A stretch of 64,000 nucleotides of DNA from Acridotheres tristis (lineage: Eukaryota; Chordata; Aves; Passeriformes; Sturnidae). Position numbers and translations under genes: made by a program. The stretch spans positions 14,544,463 to 14,608,462 of the forward strand of contig CM072895.1 in the NCBI GenBank assembly GCA_037013685.1. Reading direction: 5' to 3'. Numbering within the stretch: position 1 is the first letter of the stretch; each line of letters opens with the position of its first letter. Below the pieces are notes generated by a model, which was not told where the DNA came from, searched no databases, and saw only the letters and a program-made list of their open reading frames with translations. Shown one piece after another: positions 39,463 through 51,500 of this stretch.

Positions 39463-39486
39463 ATATATGAAATTTGTTTCATATAT
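39463..39486. repeat. Perfect 10-bp hairpin with 4-base loop
   Basis: Arms atatatgaaa (39463-39472) and tttcatatat (39477-39486) are exactly complementary around the loop tttg. The arms are A/T-rich, with no following T-run, so it is not a terminator. No function is assigned. Confidence 0.85.
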
Positions 39487-39695
39487 GAAATAAAAATCAG
39501 TCAAGAGGATTTAGACTCACAGTACCCCTCACAGTAGATTTTAGTCTGGTTACAGAGCCTAAGAGTGAAATTCCATGTGCCCTCATTTCCAATTGTAACA
39601 TCATCCTCAGTGCTCTCTTCAAACTGGTCATTTCTATTGTTCATCCTGTTAGAGATCACTGTTGCACTGTCTTTCAGGAAAAGGTAAATGATATT

Positions 39696-39710
39696 AAAAA
39701 AAAAAAAAAA
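39696..39710. repeat. Poly-A run
   Basis: A15. No retroposon-like sequence was recognised on its 5' side. Confidence 0.95.
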
Positions 39711-41750
39711 GCAGCAAATATGCCAAAAGAATAAAAAAAAGTAGAATGAAATCACCTTAAAAATTGAAGTAGCAGTCTTGTAGCATTTGCTCAGTTCTAG
39801 CAACTGAGGATCACCCCAGAGAACAATGTGCTCTGAAACTTTAACAAGCCGAGAGATTAAATAACACAGCTACTTAGACAGGAACGAGCCCCTGGAATCT
39901 TCCTAGCAGGCTGTTGTTAATTTAATAGGTTTTATTCTCCATCAGCCGGATCCTGGTCTCTCTCATCCCAATGCTGGGATAACAGAAGGTGTGAGGTAAA
40001 GAGCTGAACACTCACAGCAGAGACCTTCCACAGCCCCCCCTCCCCGCTCACTCCCACATCAGCCTCTTCCTTCAGCACACGGACAAAGCACATTCAGGAC
40101 TGTACACGCAGTCTTGGCAGCTGTCCTGAACCCTCCTCTCTCCCTTTGTGATGAGGAATAAACCACCAACTTAACAAAATCATTGATGGCATTTCAAAGG
40201 TTAAAACAGCAGTGCAAGTATTCCCTCTTACTTTCTCTCATCTCTCTGGAGAAGACACCACTAGTTCTTTGAAACAGTAAATAAACCTTAAACCTTTACG
40301 TGTTCAAAGGAAACGCTGGCTTGTCTCAGAGAGCATTCCTTTTGACACAGCCTCCAAAAGCCTGCTCCCTGGCAAGTTCATCCTGTTCCTCAGGCAAGAC
40401 CTGGGTATTCCCTGCCGTGACAGAGCAAGCCCTTCTTCCCCTTCTCCCTCAGTGGAAAGTACATCTTCTTTCCAGCCAGGCTAACCTTTGACTTTGTCTA
40501 GAGCGTAACAATATTCTCTCTTTTGAAAACTTCCTGGAGGACTTCTTTCTTTAAAGCACGGAATTGCCCTAATTGGACCTCCAAGAACGACTGTCATCTT
40601 ATTTTCACATTACTTTACAAACTCACTATGCTCCCCACCTCTCTACTCTGTAGCGTTAGATTTTGTTAGGTTTCAGATTAAAATAAATTAAAGGCAACTG
40701 CATGAGGTTAAAGGCACTTTAGGGTTTAAAGCACTGTTATTGCAGTAGTTCTCTCTCTAATGTGGCACTATCATGCATCCATCACACTGTCAGTTCTCTT
40801 TTCAGTGTACAATTGACAGAGAACAAGATGGAAACAGTCCATCAATCTAGTGTCAGAGCTGTAATAAAAGTCTGCAGAAAACCTGTAAAACTGCTTACAC
40901 TCAGCTAGAGCACCAGTGTGCTGGCTGGTGTAAAGTATTTAACAGACCTGCAAAGAGCTAGTGTGTCAGATGGAAAAATTGCCATTGGAGCCATTTTGCA
41001 AGTACTAACTGCTTGCAGATACCTCCTTGTCACAACAGGAGAGAATGAGAACTGCACAAACAAACAAACACTTCTGCAGTTCCCACACTGAAGCACAAAT
41101 AATTCAGCTATGCTTTCATCTGTGTCCCTGCATCTATTATACTCATTACTCATATGCAAAGGGACAGTCACCCGAGCCACAAAATACTTCTCTAAGTAAA
41201 CAACTAATTCATAGGGATTAAACATGTAACTCTTCTCCATGAACAGATAATTTTCTATGTGTTTTTCGTGTACACAATATATCTGCCACACTTGGAAAAT
41301 TATACACAACACACCTGAGGTGGATTTCTTGTACAAAAAACTGATTGTCACAGTAAAGAGAGAACTGAAAGCTTTCAGAATAAAGAACATATAACATGTA
41401 AATCTTTACTTATAGTTTGCAATGTACAAAAATTCCACGGAAAACATGTCTCAGATACCCTGCTCACAAAATGAAAGATTTCCTGAACAAGAAATACAAA
41501 CCCTGCTATCTACCATTATTCACATCCTTGGGAACAAAAATGTAACACAAATAGGTAAGTGAAGAGATAAAATCATCAAGAGGATGTAGAGGGTGTATTT
41601 AGGAGGGGAATCGAGGAACAGAAGAAACCAAAAACACTAACAATATAAGGAGGAGACTAACTCTTCTGAAAAATACATGGAATAAATTCTAATTTAGTAT
41701 ACAGTAGATTTCTAGAAATATATATGCAGGTTATAATGCTGTTGTTTTGG

Positions 41751-41764
41751 TTTTTTTTTTTTTT
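41751..41764. repeat. Poly-T run
   Basis: T14 following gttgttttgg. Confidence 0.95.
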
Positions 41765-44700
41765 AATTAAACCTGATAGGAATTACATTTAAAGAACGAC
41801 TTTTATTTTAGAAGATCAGGAAATACCCCCATCATCCTATTCACTCACAAGAAGAATGCAGTCAGCATATTAAATTGCTGCTTTGCAAAGTGAAAACTAA
41901 TCACAGAGTATCTTTAGGGACATTCTAACAGATTACTTTTACTAATAAAATAGTGACTCACTCTTTAAATTGTTTCTTATTTGTTTTTTAAGTGATTGCC
42001 TCTTCTTCAGTACCATAATTACCAAAAAAGGTGGTTACAAAGCAGCTAAATTCCACAGTGTTGTCCGGCTTTCTTCACAGACTCTGTCAAAAATTCACTG
42101 GAGGAATGGTTTTGTTTATCAAATCATAATCAGATGTTTGCAGGGTGACCTAGAATGTGAGCAATGGCAGATGTGTCTCAGACTTTGTGTCACAAGATAA
42201 TGATTTGAGTTAACAAAAATTGTTTTGGTGAGGTCATGGATCTTTCTATCATCAAATAAGAGTTCAGCAATCTGAGTAATGAGGAGCAGCAGGAAAAGCA
42301 AATGAGAGAATAGAATGGAAAATAAAATTTCTGCTCTTTCTGGTTCATTGAGACTAAGCCTTTAACTATTATAAGAAATAAGATTTTTCTCAGTTTTAAA
42401 TAGCAGTTTCATTTCAGCCTTTATGTGGACACAGAAAAACCTGCTATAACACAACAAGCAGAGAACTGCTAAAGGCTGGGATTTAGAATAATTCTTACCA
42501 CATTGGAAATTGATCTCTTTCTGATAGATGTGAAGGCTTTTCTGACACAGGATAACCAAGAAGACAAGGGGGAAGTTGAGGAGTCTTTTGTCATCCCAGC
42601 AAACAGAGTGGTTGCATGTTAAAAGACCCTGAAAGCAAAGGAACTCTCTGCAGCACAAACAAAGCTCACACTTGTATTATGGAGCTGACTTCTACACATA
42701 ACCCTCTCCCATCAGAGCCACACTGGAGACTGTGTCCATAGCCATGCCCTGGTAGTCTGCACTATTAATCACTTTTTTAGTGATTTTGCCCCTGCCCATG
42801 GAGGAGTGGCGATGGAAGTTTCTCCTCCTCCCTCCTTCCCCACCATTAGCAAAAGCCCTTAAATGTTGCAAAATCAGCTTTGTCACATCTCCAGCTACCT
42901 AAACAAGCATGAATTTTATGGAGCAGTGGCGTTTAAAAAGGAATTTCAATTATTTCATCTCACATTATGTTAGATCATGTGAAGACACAGCTGTGCAGGA
43001 CCCTAATTTAAATAAGAATTCACCCTCCCTGATAAAAAAGATGCAGTGAGAGAGAGAGCAATAAGGTAAGAAGACCACCTTGTTAATAAAGACGATAGAA
43101 AGAGTCCACTAGGTTATTGCTTCCAGAAGTGAAATAGTAATCACATGGCTCCAAAACTATGGATTTGCAAAAGTAATGCACATTTTCTCTGATACTATTG
43201 CTCTATGAGACCATGAAAGCAGGGTGCCAGAGGAATTATCATGCCTGGGCTTACAGAGCCTCTGCCCAGCTAAACAGCCTGCAGGTGTCTAAGTTTGGGA
43301 CCTGGCACTAGAGTGCTTTGCTCTTTGAAGTCAACTTGCCTCTCCACTGTGACTGGCCCCAGCTTCTCCAGCACGAGAGATCCCCTTCTATTTTAAGTTC
43401 AGAGGATCAGTACTGATCTCCAAGATGTGGTAGGAGCTTAAGAAAACATTTTTCTAAGAAAATCAGTACCAAGAATTCCTGCTTTTCAATCTCTCTCAGA
43501 TATATCCAGATGCCATGCTATGCACCATATCCAGACCTACACATACCTTTCACAGGTTCTTCATTCCAATACCTCTTTCACAGACAGCAAAATTATTTGG
43601 TCTACCTTAACTCTGAAAAAGTGGCATCACCAATGGATAAAAAGAAATATTAGCCCTGAAAGTGGTGACTGTCCTTACAGGAAGTCATTTTTCATTACAT
43701 CAAATATAAAGAATTAACAGCAATTAGTGGATATTGCAGATTGTGTGCACACATTTTGCATTATTTGGTGCTTTTAATTGTTAAGTCTCACCCCAACAGG
43801 ATTTTTCAATTAGTCTTTTATCTATTTGATGCATTCTCAGCACAGTGTTAGGCAGGACAGCTTTGGATAAAGAATGTTCAGATGTTTGTCTTAGATTAAG
43901 TAGGAGGGTGTTAATTGCCAAAATAGTTCATTATCTTCATATTAAATATGAATATGTGTGGCATATTCTCATGTAAGAAAGTGGCAACTAAGTTCTGCAT
44001 GGTGTGTTGTGTTTGCTGGTCTTGAAACAAATGATATATGTTCCTGTTAGTATACAGATGGTCGCTCATTTCCATGCCAAAATAATGGTAGGTTTTTTGC
44101 TTAGATTTTAACATCAGCCCTAAATTTCTCTGTTGTTGTGTTACACTTGGCTTTCTTAATTAGAGAGAGTGAGTGTAATTTGAAGGCTCTGTTGGGATAC
44201 ACTTTTGAAACTACCCCACAGAGCCTGAGTCTTCCTGACTCTTGAGAAATCCCAAAATCCTGATGTTATTTTAGCAGCTCCTGTTTTTTGAGTTTCCTTC
44301 TTTTCTTCAGCAGACAATGCCTTCCTCCACGTCTCCCATACAGACAGTAAGTGGAATGCCAACATCCCATATGGCTTCTGAATTCTAATTCATTCTGTTC
44401 ACTGAACTCTCTTGTTCACATGTGGACACTCTCTTGTTTCCAGGTTTTCAATGGTTTCTGTGACAGTCCTTACATGAGGACCAATTCATTAAGTAGAATT
44501 GTCAGTGATCTTTGACTGTTATTTGAAGATTTGAATCCTATACTTGTCTGATTATACAGATATGGCTTTTGCTATTTCTAGATTTTTTACTTCTGTTGTT
44601 ATTTTTTTAAATGGAGTTTAGTAATTCTTTCTATACTCCTCTCCAGAGCATTTCTTGGCACTTGCCTGAAAGCGTATGTTGAATTACAGCTCCAAGCTGC

Positions 44701-45205
44701 TGTAAAAAGCACCCTGTGAGGAAACACTCTGGTTATTCATGGAGATCTGCATTCTGCAGATTGTTCAGTCTTGATCTTTCAGAAACAGTTTCATGAACTA
44801 GAACTGTATTAGAAAGCTCACTCTGCACTGCAGCAGATGATTTAATGCAAATTATCAAGATATTCTGCAACATTTCTAAAAAATATTTAGAGAAAAGTAA
44901 CAGCTTTCCATCCAGCTTATAAAGCATTGCAAGGTCTACTCAGAAGTGCAATAGACTCCTTGTAAAGTCTTGACACCAACAAATTTTGATCATTCATTCC
45001 GATTCACATGTCTTAAATGAAGAGATTTTGATCTTTGCAAAGCCAGTCCACTCTGAATTACCTTAGAAGTACTAAAATCATTCATCATGTATCCATTTGT
45101 TATTGCTGTTTATTATTTTATTAAGGTTTGTTTAAAGTGCTCATCCATAGCTCTGTTACTTATTTTGCTATTCATTTGCCTTAATCAGAACATTCAGTAA
45201 ACAGT

Positions 45206-45219
45206 GTTGCTATGGCAAT
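45206..45219. promoter_or_regulatory. X-box-like (RFX-type) palindrome
   Basis: gttgctatggcaat differs at two positions from the symmetrical RFX-family site GTTGCCATGGCAAC. The match is close, but no promoter, exon or other site is nearby. In 64 kb a 12-of-14 match can arise by chance, so the role is speculative. Confidence 0.25.
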
Positions 45220-45689
45220 ACTGCAACTTTTCATATGACCAAATTCTTGTCTACTGCAGTCTGTGCAAAATAATTTTAAAATGTCACTATTCATAGCTAA
45301 AATGGCCCCTAAAAAGTCGCCTGTCACTTCAAGATCTGGGTTGCATGCTGGTATCTATTAAGGGTACACACAAGACATACTTTACTATTCACATTGATAT
45401 TTGATAATTTGAATGGAGGGCTAAGCATTAAAGAGGTTTCTCCAGTCTCATGCACCACAGAGGAGGTTTCTCATTCTCAGGTCTTCAAGGACCAACATAG
45501 CCCTGTGTTAAAGGCCAGAAATAGGTCAAAGATTCTCCATTAAATACGTAGTGACCCAAATTTATACGCAAGCAGCACAGTGTAACAGTCCCCACTAGTC
45601 CAGAGTAGCAAGAAATGCAGAAATGCCACTCTTTGGACCTAGGTTCACAGGGTAGAAATTGTTTCCCCATTTTCCTTGTGCTTGACCCA

Positions 45690-45812
45690 CATAACGTCCT
45701 CTCAGTAAAGATTTAGTACTTGTATTAAATTCACTGATCCACAGTTGTATTTCTCCAGTGTGATTTACACTGACATAAAATGAAGTGAGGAATAAGGCCC
45801 TGAGGGCTTCAG
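45690..45812 (-). repeat. Candidate very old amniote interspersed repeat
   Basis: tttctccagtgtgatttaca followed by ctgacataaaatgaag and gaggaataaggccctgag. Read on the minus strand, this resembles an old repeat of turtles, crocodiles and birds: a 'ggccctgattcc' start, a 'cagtgtaaat-cactgg' core and a 'gtcagtggaatt' end. The arms cagtgt (45756-45761) and acactg (45767-45772) are perfect inverted repeats. The family name and class are not known to me. Confidence 0.4.
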
Positions 45813-48503
45813 GAATGATGGGGCCTTTTGCAGCCCTTTTGGAGTGGGATGAGTCTTTGCCCACGGTGAATACAGAAAATAACTAGCTAACTCTCCTACT
45901 TTGAATATCAGTTACAAGACCAAGGAGTCTTCATTACTCTACTGGCTGGGGATTGAAAGTTCCAAAATTAGAAATCTACTCAAGAAAAAATATATCTGGG
46001 CATACTATAATTGAACTGGTTATGAAAAGAGCTGTGAAGAGACTGTACAAGTGAAGCAGCAAATGAACTACTCAACAGAACAGCAGCAGCAAGAGGAATA
46101 GACAGTGCAAGTCATTTCTAGGCCAATGAGGCACAGAGGGGGATAGCAGCCAAAATAATGAGAACAAAGGAGAATTAAAAGTGCTTTACCAAAAGATTAA
46201 TTTCAAATGTCTATAATAAAGTTACACAAATACTTCAGTCAATTTATTCTTAAAATAACACAAATTAATCATCGTTTAATTTGAGATTAAATGCGCTCTT
46301 ATAAAGTTTGTCAGTGTCCTTTCAATAAATTTATCTTAAGCCAGAGACTTATATTACAGCTTTTTACCTGTTCCCATTCCTCCCTGTCAAAAAAACTGTA
46401 CTTCCTATTGCTGCCATGTAACTCACTGATTCTCTGTGATTAATCAGGAAAGGGAAGGAACAGGAATGATGCAAATCTTTTTGTTCATACTTTATTTTTT
46501 GAAAAACTAATTTTAAAAACTTAGTTTAAATAAGGAAAATGTACAGCAATGTGCACAACAGAGACAGATGATGACAGTCCAGACAAGCACATTTCATGTC
46601 TTTTTCATAATTCAAATGATACAGGCCTCTTCCCCATCTGGTTTTACTGACATAGCATTTCTGGAGGTTATTCCAGCAGCTTGGGAGCTGGTATTATCTT
46701 CTATTATAAGAAAACAAAAAAAAATGTATTAGGTGTATCTGTGCTCCCTTAACCTTGTTAGCATTAATTATTGCATTGGAATCAAAATATCATCTCTTTT
46801 GTTGGATTAATTTCACAGAGATATCAAAAGCTGGTGGTGTTCATGTACTTCTGCCAAGATACTTGGCTTAGCCTAGAGTAACTCAGTTGCAGAGGAGGAG
46901 TCTTTCCCACTCAACCCTCCTACTCCTTCCCAGCTGAGTATTTTCTTCTGTGCAATAGTTCACTTTTTCCCTTGCATCACCTATTTGCCATTCTCAGAGT
47001 TTGGCTTAAAAGGCAAGAACACATTAATCAAGTCCAGATTTTCTATATTAAGAATCCCAAAACATGCTCTTTTCTGGGTTTTAATTCCATTACTAGTGGG
47101 TCGACATACAACATCTACTGCATAGTCTCTTCTTAGCAACAAGGACACATGCACAGCCAAAGTCCCCAGTTTCAGAGGCATTTTTACATCAATTCTACCT
47201 GCCAAAGTATGTGAGGGAATGGGTCCATGCAATTTATGACATTTCATGTATGATGACTTTTCTGTTTTTCTTTTGCCTATCTGTATCCTAGAAGCAGTGA
47301 TGAAAACTTTATTGGTGGTATACAGGATATAGAGCAACACACACACTAGTACAATCTGGGACTTATGTTCTGTTTCTCTTTGGGATTTTAGCATGTCAGC
47401 CCAAATTTCATTAGTACTGGATCCCCTGATAATGTCCCCATTACTTGCTTCTCCTAAGCACTGTGACAATGCACAAGCAGAGCAGCATCTGAGCACCCCA
47501 CAGCAGCCATAAGGATGGTATCTTTTGTGAAATGTGAGATCAGCAATCACAACAGTAGAACAAACTCATTCTGAAGCATAAGTGTAAATCTGATCCTACA
47601 GAGAAACACTAAGAGTTGTTACATATATCAGCATGCATGCAAATATGCAAACATCCCGTTATGGTGGATCCACATTCATATTAAATAGCTCTCTTTCTTG
47701 TCAGGTAAATCAATATCTCTTTCCTTTTTCTGAGACAAAGTATTCCATATCCCTGTAGTTGGTACTCAGCCTAGTTTTATGAAAATCTGGCAAAATAACT
47801 TAATTTCACTATGTTCTGCATTTAACCAACACTTTGGGCTATATTTAGAATGGCAACTCTTCCCCATTCTCATTGATACACTAACCTGTTTTCCATAAAT
47901 CTCATTGCATAAATACTGTAAGTTCATTATAAATATAACTAATAACAAATCCAGCTCCAAAAGTATGAATAAACTATGCTCTGGAGTTTTTCCACTTTTC
48001 AAAGAATAAGAATTTTGTCTGAGAAATAGCTGAAGAACCAACCATTTAGATGTGACAAAGAAATTTAATATTGTAATAGGAAATTTCTAAAATCAATATA
48101 ATAGACAGCCTCTGCTGGATGCACATAAAACCCCTGAGTTAAACGACTGTGTCACTGAAGCATTCAGAGACAGGGGATGGTTGGAAGCCCAGCATGTGTT
48201 TGCTGTTGTACTCTGCTGAAATGAAGCTTTTATTAAGCCACATATCTTACAGAAAGTTTCTTTATAGCACTTATTTTTTCTTTGTCCTAACTATGTTTTC
48301 CAGAACTTATCCTCAAATTTCAGAGGCTGAGACAGACTATCAGGTAGGAAAACAGGGAAAGGCCTATAAGTCCCTTAAACAATATCAAATGAAGCCTTGT
48401 AGTAGGGAATTTTTTTAAAAAAATTAACTTTAAAAGGGATATTTGTCTATTTACATTTAAAACACCTAATTTTGTGGCTGCTTAAGTTATCCTGCAAGGA
48501 ATT

Positions 48504-48519
48504 AAAAAAAAAAAAAAAA
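48504..48519. repeat. Poly-A run
   Basis: A16, the longest adenine homopolymer seen. No recognisable retroposon precedes it. Confidence 0.95.
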
Positions 48520-51500
48520 GTTTATGCTTTTGAGACTTGCATTAGCAAGTAACAAGCACAAAGTTTGCAACTCTAGCTCAAAAGTTTTCCCTTTACCTTC
48601 ATTCAGAATGTAATAATTATGAAACTTGCATATAGTTTATTCTGAACTACTACACTTAATAAGAGATTCTACTAGTATTAGCATTCATGGACATCAAACA
48701 AAAAAACTGGCTGAGGATGGCATATTTCCCTTCTAACAGGAAAATTGTTGTGTGAAACCATGCATAGTTCAAACAACTTCAAAAATAATGTTTAATATTT
48801 AAAGAAAAGTACTAGTCAAGGGTTCTATAACTTCAGTAGATTTTATCATGTATTATTTACCTATTGGAGACTCTGGAACCTGTTCTATAACAAAAATGTA
48901 AAGATGGGTGCTGAAGTAGCCCTTCTAATTTTGTGCAAAACTTAAAGGAGGGGTTTGAGTTTATGATACCTTGATAAAAAGTGGTGGATTATGTTAGCAA
49001 AGAAAATATTTTATCTCATTATTATGTTTTTTATTCAGTTAGATTTCATTATTTTCAGTCACATCAATCTGAGTTAGGTAATTCAGAACGGAAGCCTAAA
49101 GACCAGAGGAAAGGAAGAAAATTGTCCTTCCTCAGTGTCCAGGTATGGTCCTGCTCTCTGCCCTGCCTAGCCACTACTCTGGCAGACTCAAACAGAAGTC
49201 CAGTTCTACTGCAACAGGTGGGCAACTCTAGGCATTAAAAAAGCAAAGTATGTGGAATTAAAATTGATTTTAAACCCACATATAAAATTCTCAAAATAAA
49301 ATTGTACTATATTTTACAGGGAGCAATACAACAGAATTTCCAAACCTTCTGGCTAGAGCTGCCATAATGAAAAGTCCATGGGACAGGGGTACACGTTCTC
49401 AAGAGCTCAGCAAAAACCAAGTAAGTTCACACTTTCTGCGTGGCATTACAAAGGCGTGGCCTGCACACATTTTCTGGGAAGGAGTCTCAAGGTACATGGG
49501 CCAAAAGACACATCTGAATTAACCAGTGTTCCTTCTCTGCTCTTTGCCTGCAGTTTTGCTCCCACAGGCTGGGTGTCCCTGGCAGGTTCCAAGAGCTGCC
49601 CCAGCAGACGTGGGGCACACACAGCTCTGCTCAGCCCTGGGCAGGAGGCAGGAGCATTCCCCGACACTCGGGCTGTGCTTTTCCTGCTGGTGAAGCACTC
49701 CTGAGCACCTGGTTTAGCTGCTGTAGGAGCATGAGGAATACTGTAAACAGCAAATCTATCACAACACTAAGGTACGCTAATCCCACCTGACTAGAAACGT
49801 TATACTTTGTCTGAAGGGGAATCAATAACACACATTTCACTTGCAGCTAATCTTCAGAACAACATCAATAAAGAATAGGAGCATTAAGAAAGGATGGATT
49901 TGCTATTCTTAAAATTATTCAGAAAATATCAAATAAAGACTAACTTTAAATACTTTGCTATTTGTTCATGGTCATCCTTTAAGCAGAAAGATTTATTCAG
50001 CATTTATTCATGGAGTAAACTGCTGTGATTATTTTTTCAGTCATCAATCTCTTTTGCTTGAAGAGACATTCAAAGAGCATGTATAGTGAACATTTTATGA
50101 GTTGCTTTTTATATGGCTGGGAAGTCAGACAAGAGGAAGATGACCTTGCCTGACACAATTTCTTTGTGAGACCATCTTCTCATTGATCTATGGCTCCACA
50201 GAGTAGAATTATGGTTTTAATGCTGCCCTTGGAATATGGGGCAAGTCATGTCACGAACATACATTCTTCCCTGTCAAACATTTAACTGATCCCATGGTTT
50301 GCAGAGCCAGTGCTATTACTTCCAAATTTGATTTGCATGTTTTCAGAAAAGAGGTGACTATGCCTGTACATGATAAGTAGCTGCACCTGCCTTCAATTTG
50401 CTCTACTACATCTAATTTCCTAAGTGAGCAGTTCAAATACTATAAGATGGCAATCAAAAACTAGAAAGATTTCAGAAGCAAAAGTAAGGACTGGATTACT
50501 CTCATCTTTCAACTTGTGTTTCCTTGGCCTTGTCCAATTTCTTGACTAAAACTGGAAAATAAAGACTCAGCTCTGCTAAATATAGTTGTCATCTGTTCAC
50601 TGGGAAGCTGCAGGGAAGACAAATGTTTTATCAAGACATGATGTTTTATTCTGGTAACTCTGAGCTTTATGACCATTGCGTAAACATTGACAGAGAATTT
50701 ATACTAACTTATAAATAAAATGAGGGTACAGTTAATTTATATTTTTGTGAATCCTAGAAAACAATCCTGCTGTTTTATTTTAACCATTTTTTCTGTTTGT
50801 TGTTATAAACAAACTTAAGGAAAATAAAACTTTGATAGCTTTTCTACAGTTCATGTTTAATACTTGATTCGATCACTATTGTCTGTTTGACAGAACACAT
50901 TTGAGTCCCAGGTGAAAGCAATTTTAATCACCAGGATGAAAATACCTCAAAGGATCAAGACATCACAATATACTCCATGTTGGTACATTAAGCTGAAGGC
51001 AAAAATTTACTTATGTTCATTTCTTTCAACCAGAGTATTAGATCAGATGTGTCTGAATATATACTCACAAAAGGAGAAAAAAACTTCTTAAATTGTAATT
51101 GTAATTTGATATAAAATTATTCCTTTGGAAACAGAAGCTTCAATAAAGCTTTCCAATATGAATATTTAGAAATCATTATTCTCTCAATATTTTGCTGTTG
51201 CATCTATGAACTGCTATATAAATCATATGATCTTCATTGCAAAAGAAAATTCATTCTGAAATAGTCTAAAAGATAATGTATAGAGAGCAAAAGCCATGAT
51301 ATAATTAACAACATGCAGAGTCCATAAATAGGGGGCCAAATATAATTTCCTATTATTTTATATAATATATTTATTCTCTTTTTTTCCCATAATAGCATTA
51401 CTTTTTTCTTATACTGCACTTTCCCAATTTTCATTATGTACTTATGTAGGTCTAAGCCTATCTTCCTACCTATTTTTCAAATCTTCCATACTTGCCACTC

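Larger units (their letters stand above)
39487..45689. other. Non-coding stretch, no gene seen
   Basis: A15 (39696-39710) and T14 (41751-41764) runs are present. The minus-strand frame 40905-41390 (161 codons from an ATG) is the longest ATG-started frame in the window. Its composition is rich in F, V, C and Y. It shows no domain, no signal peptide followed by a coherent mature protein, and no polyadenylation context that I would trust. Confidence 0.5.

Noticed and set aside
49378..49704. Possible exon: a strong pyrimidine tract and AG at about 49553 on the plus strand, followed by an open frame.
   Set aside because: No matching donor in frame before the stop, the peptide is unrecognised, and an antisense frame is equally open.
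50215..50290. Second MIR-like SINE suggested by cccttggaatatggggcaag.
   Set aside because: The blocks that should follow are missing, so one short match is not enough.
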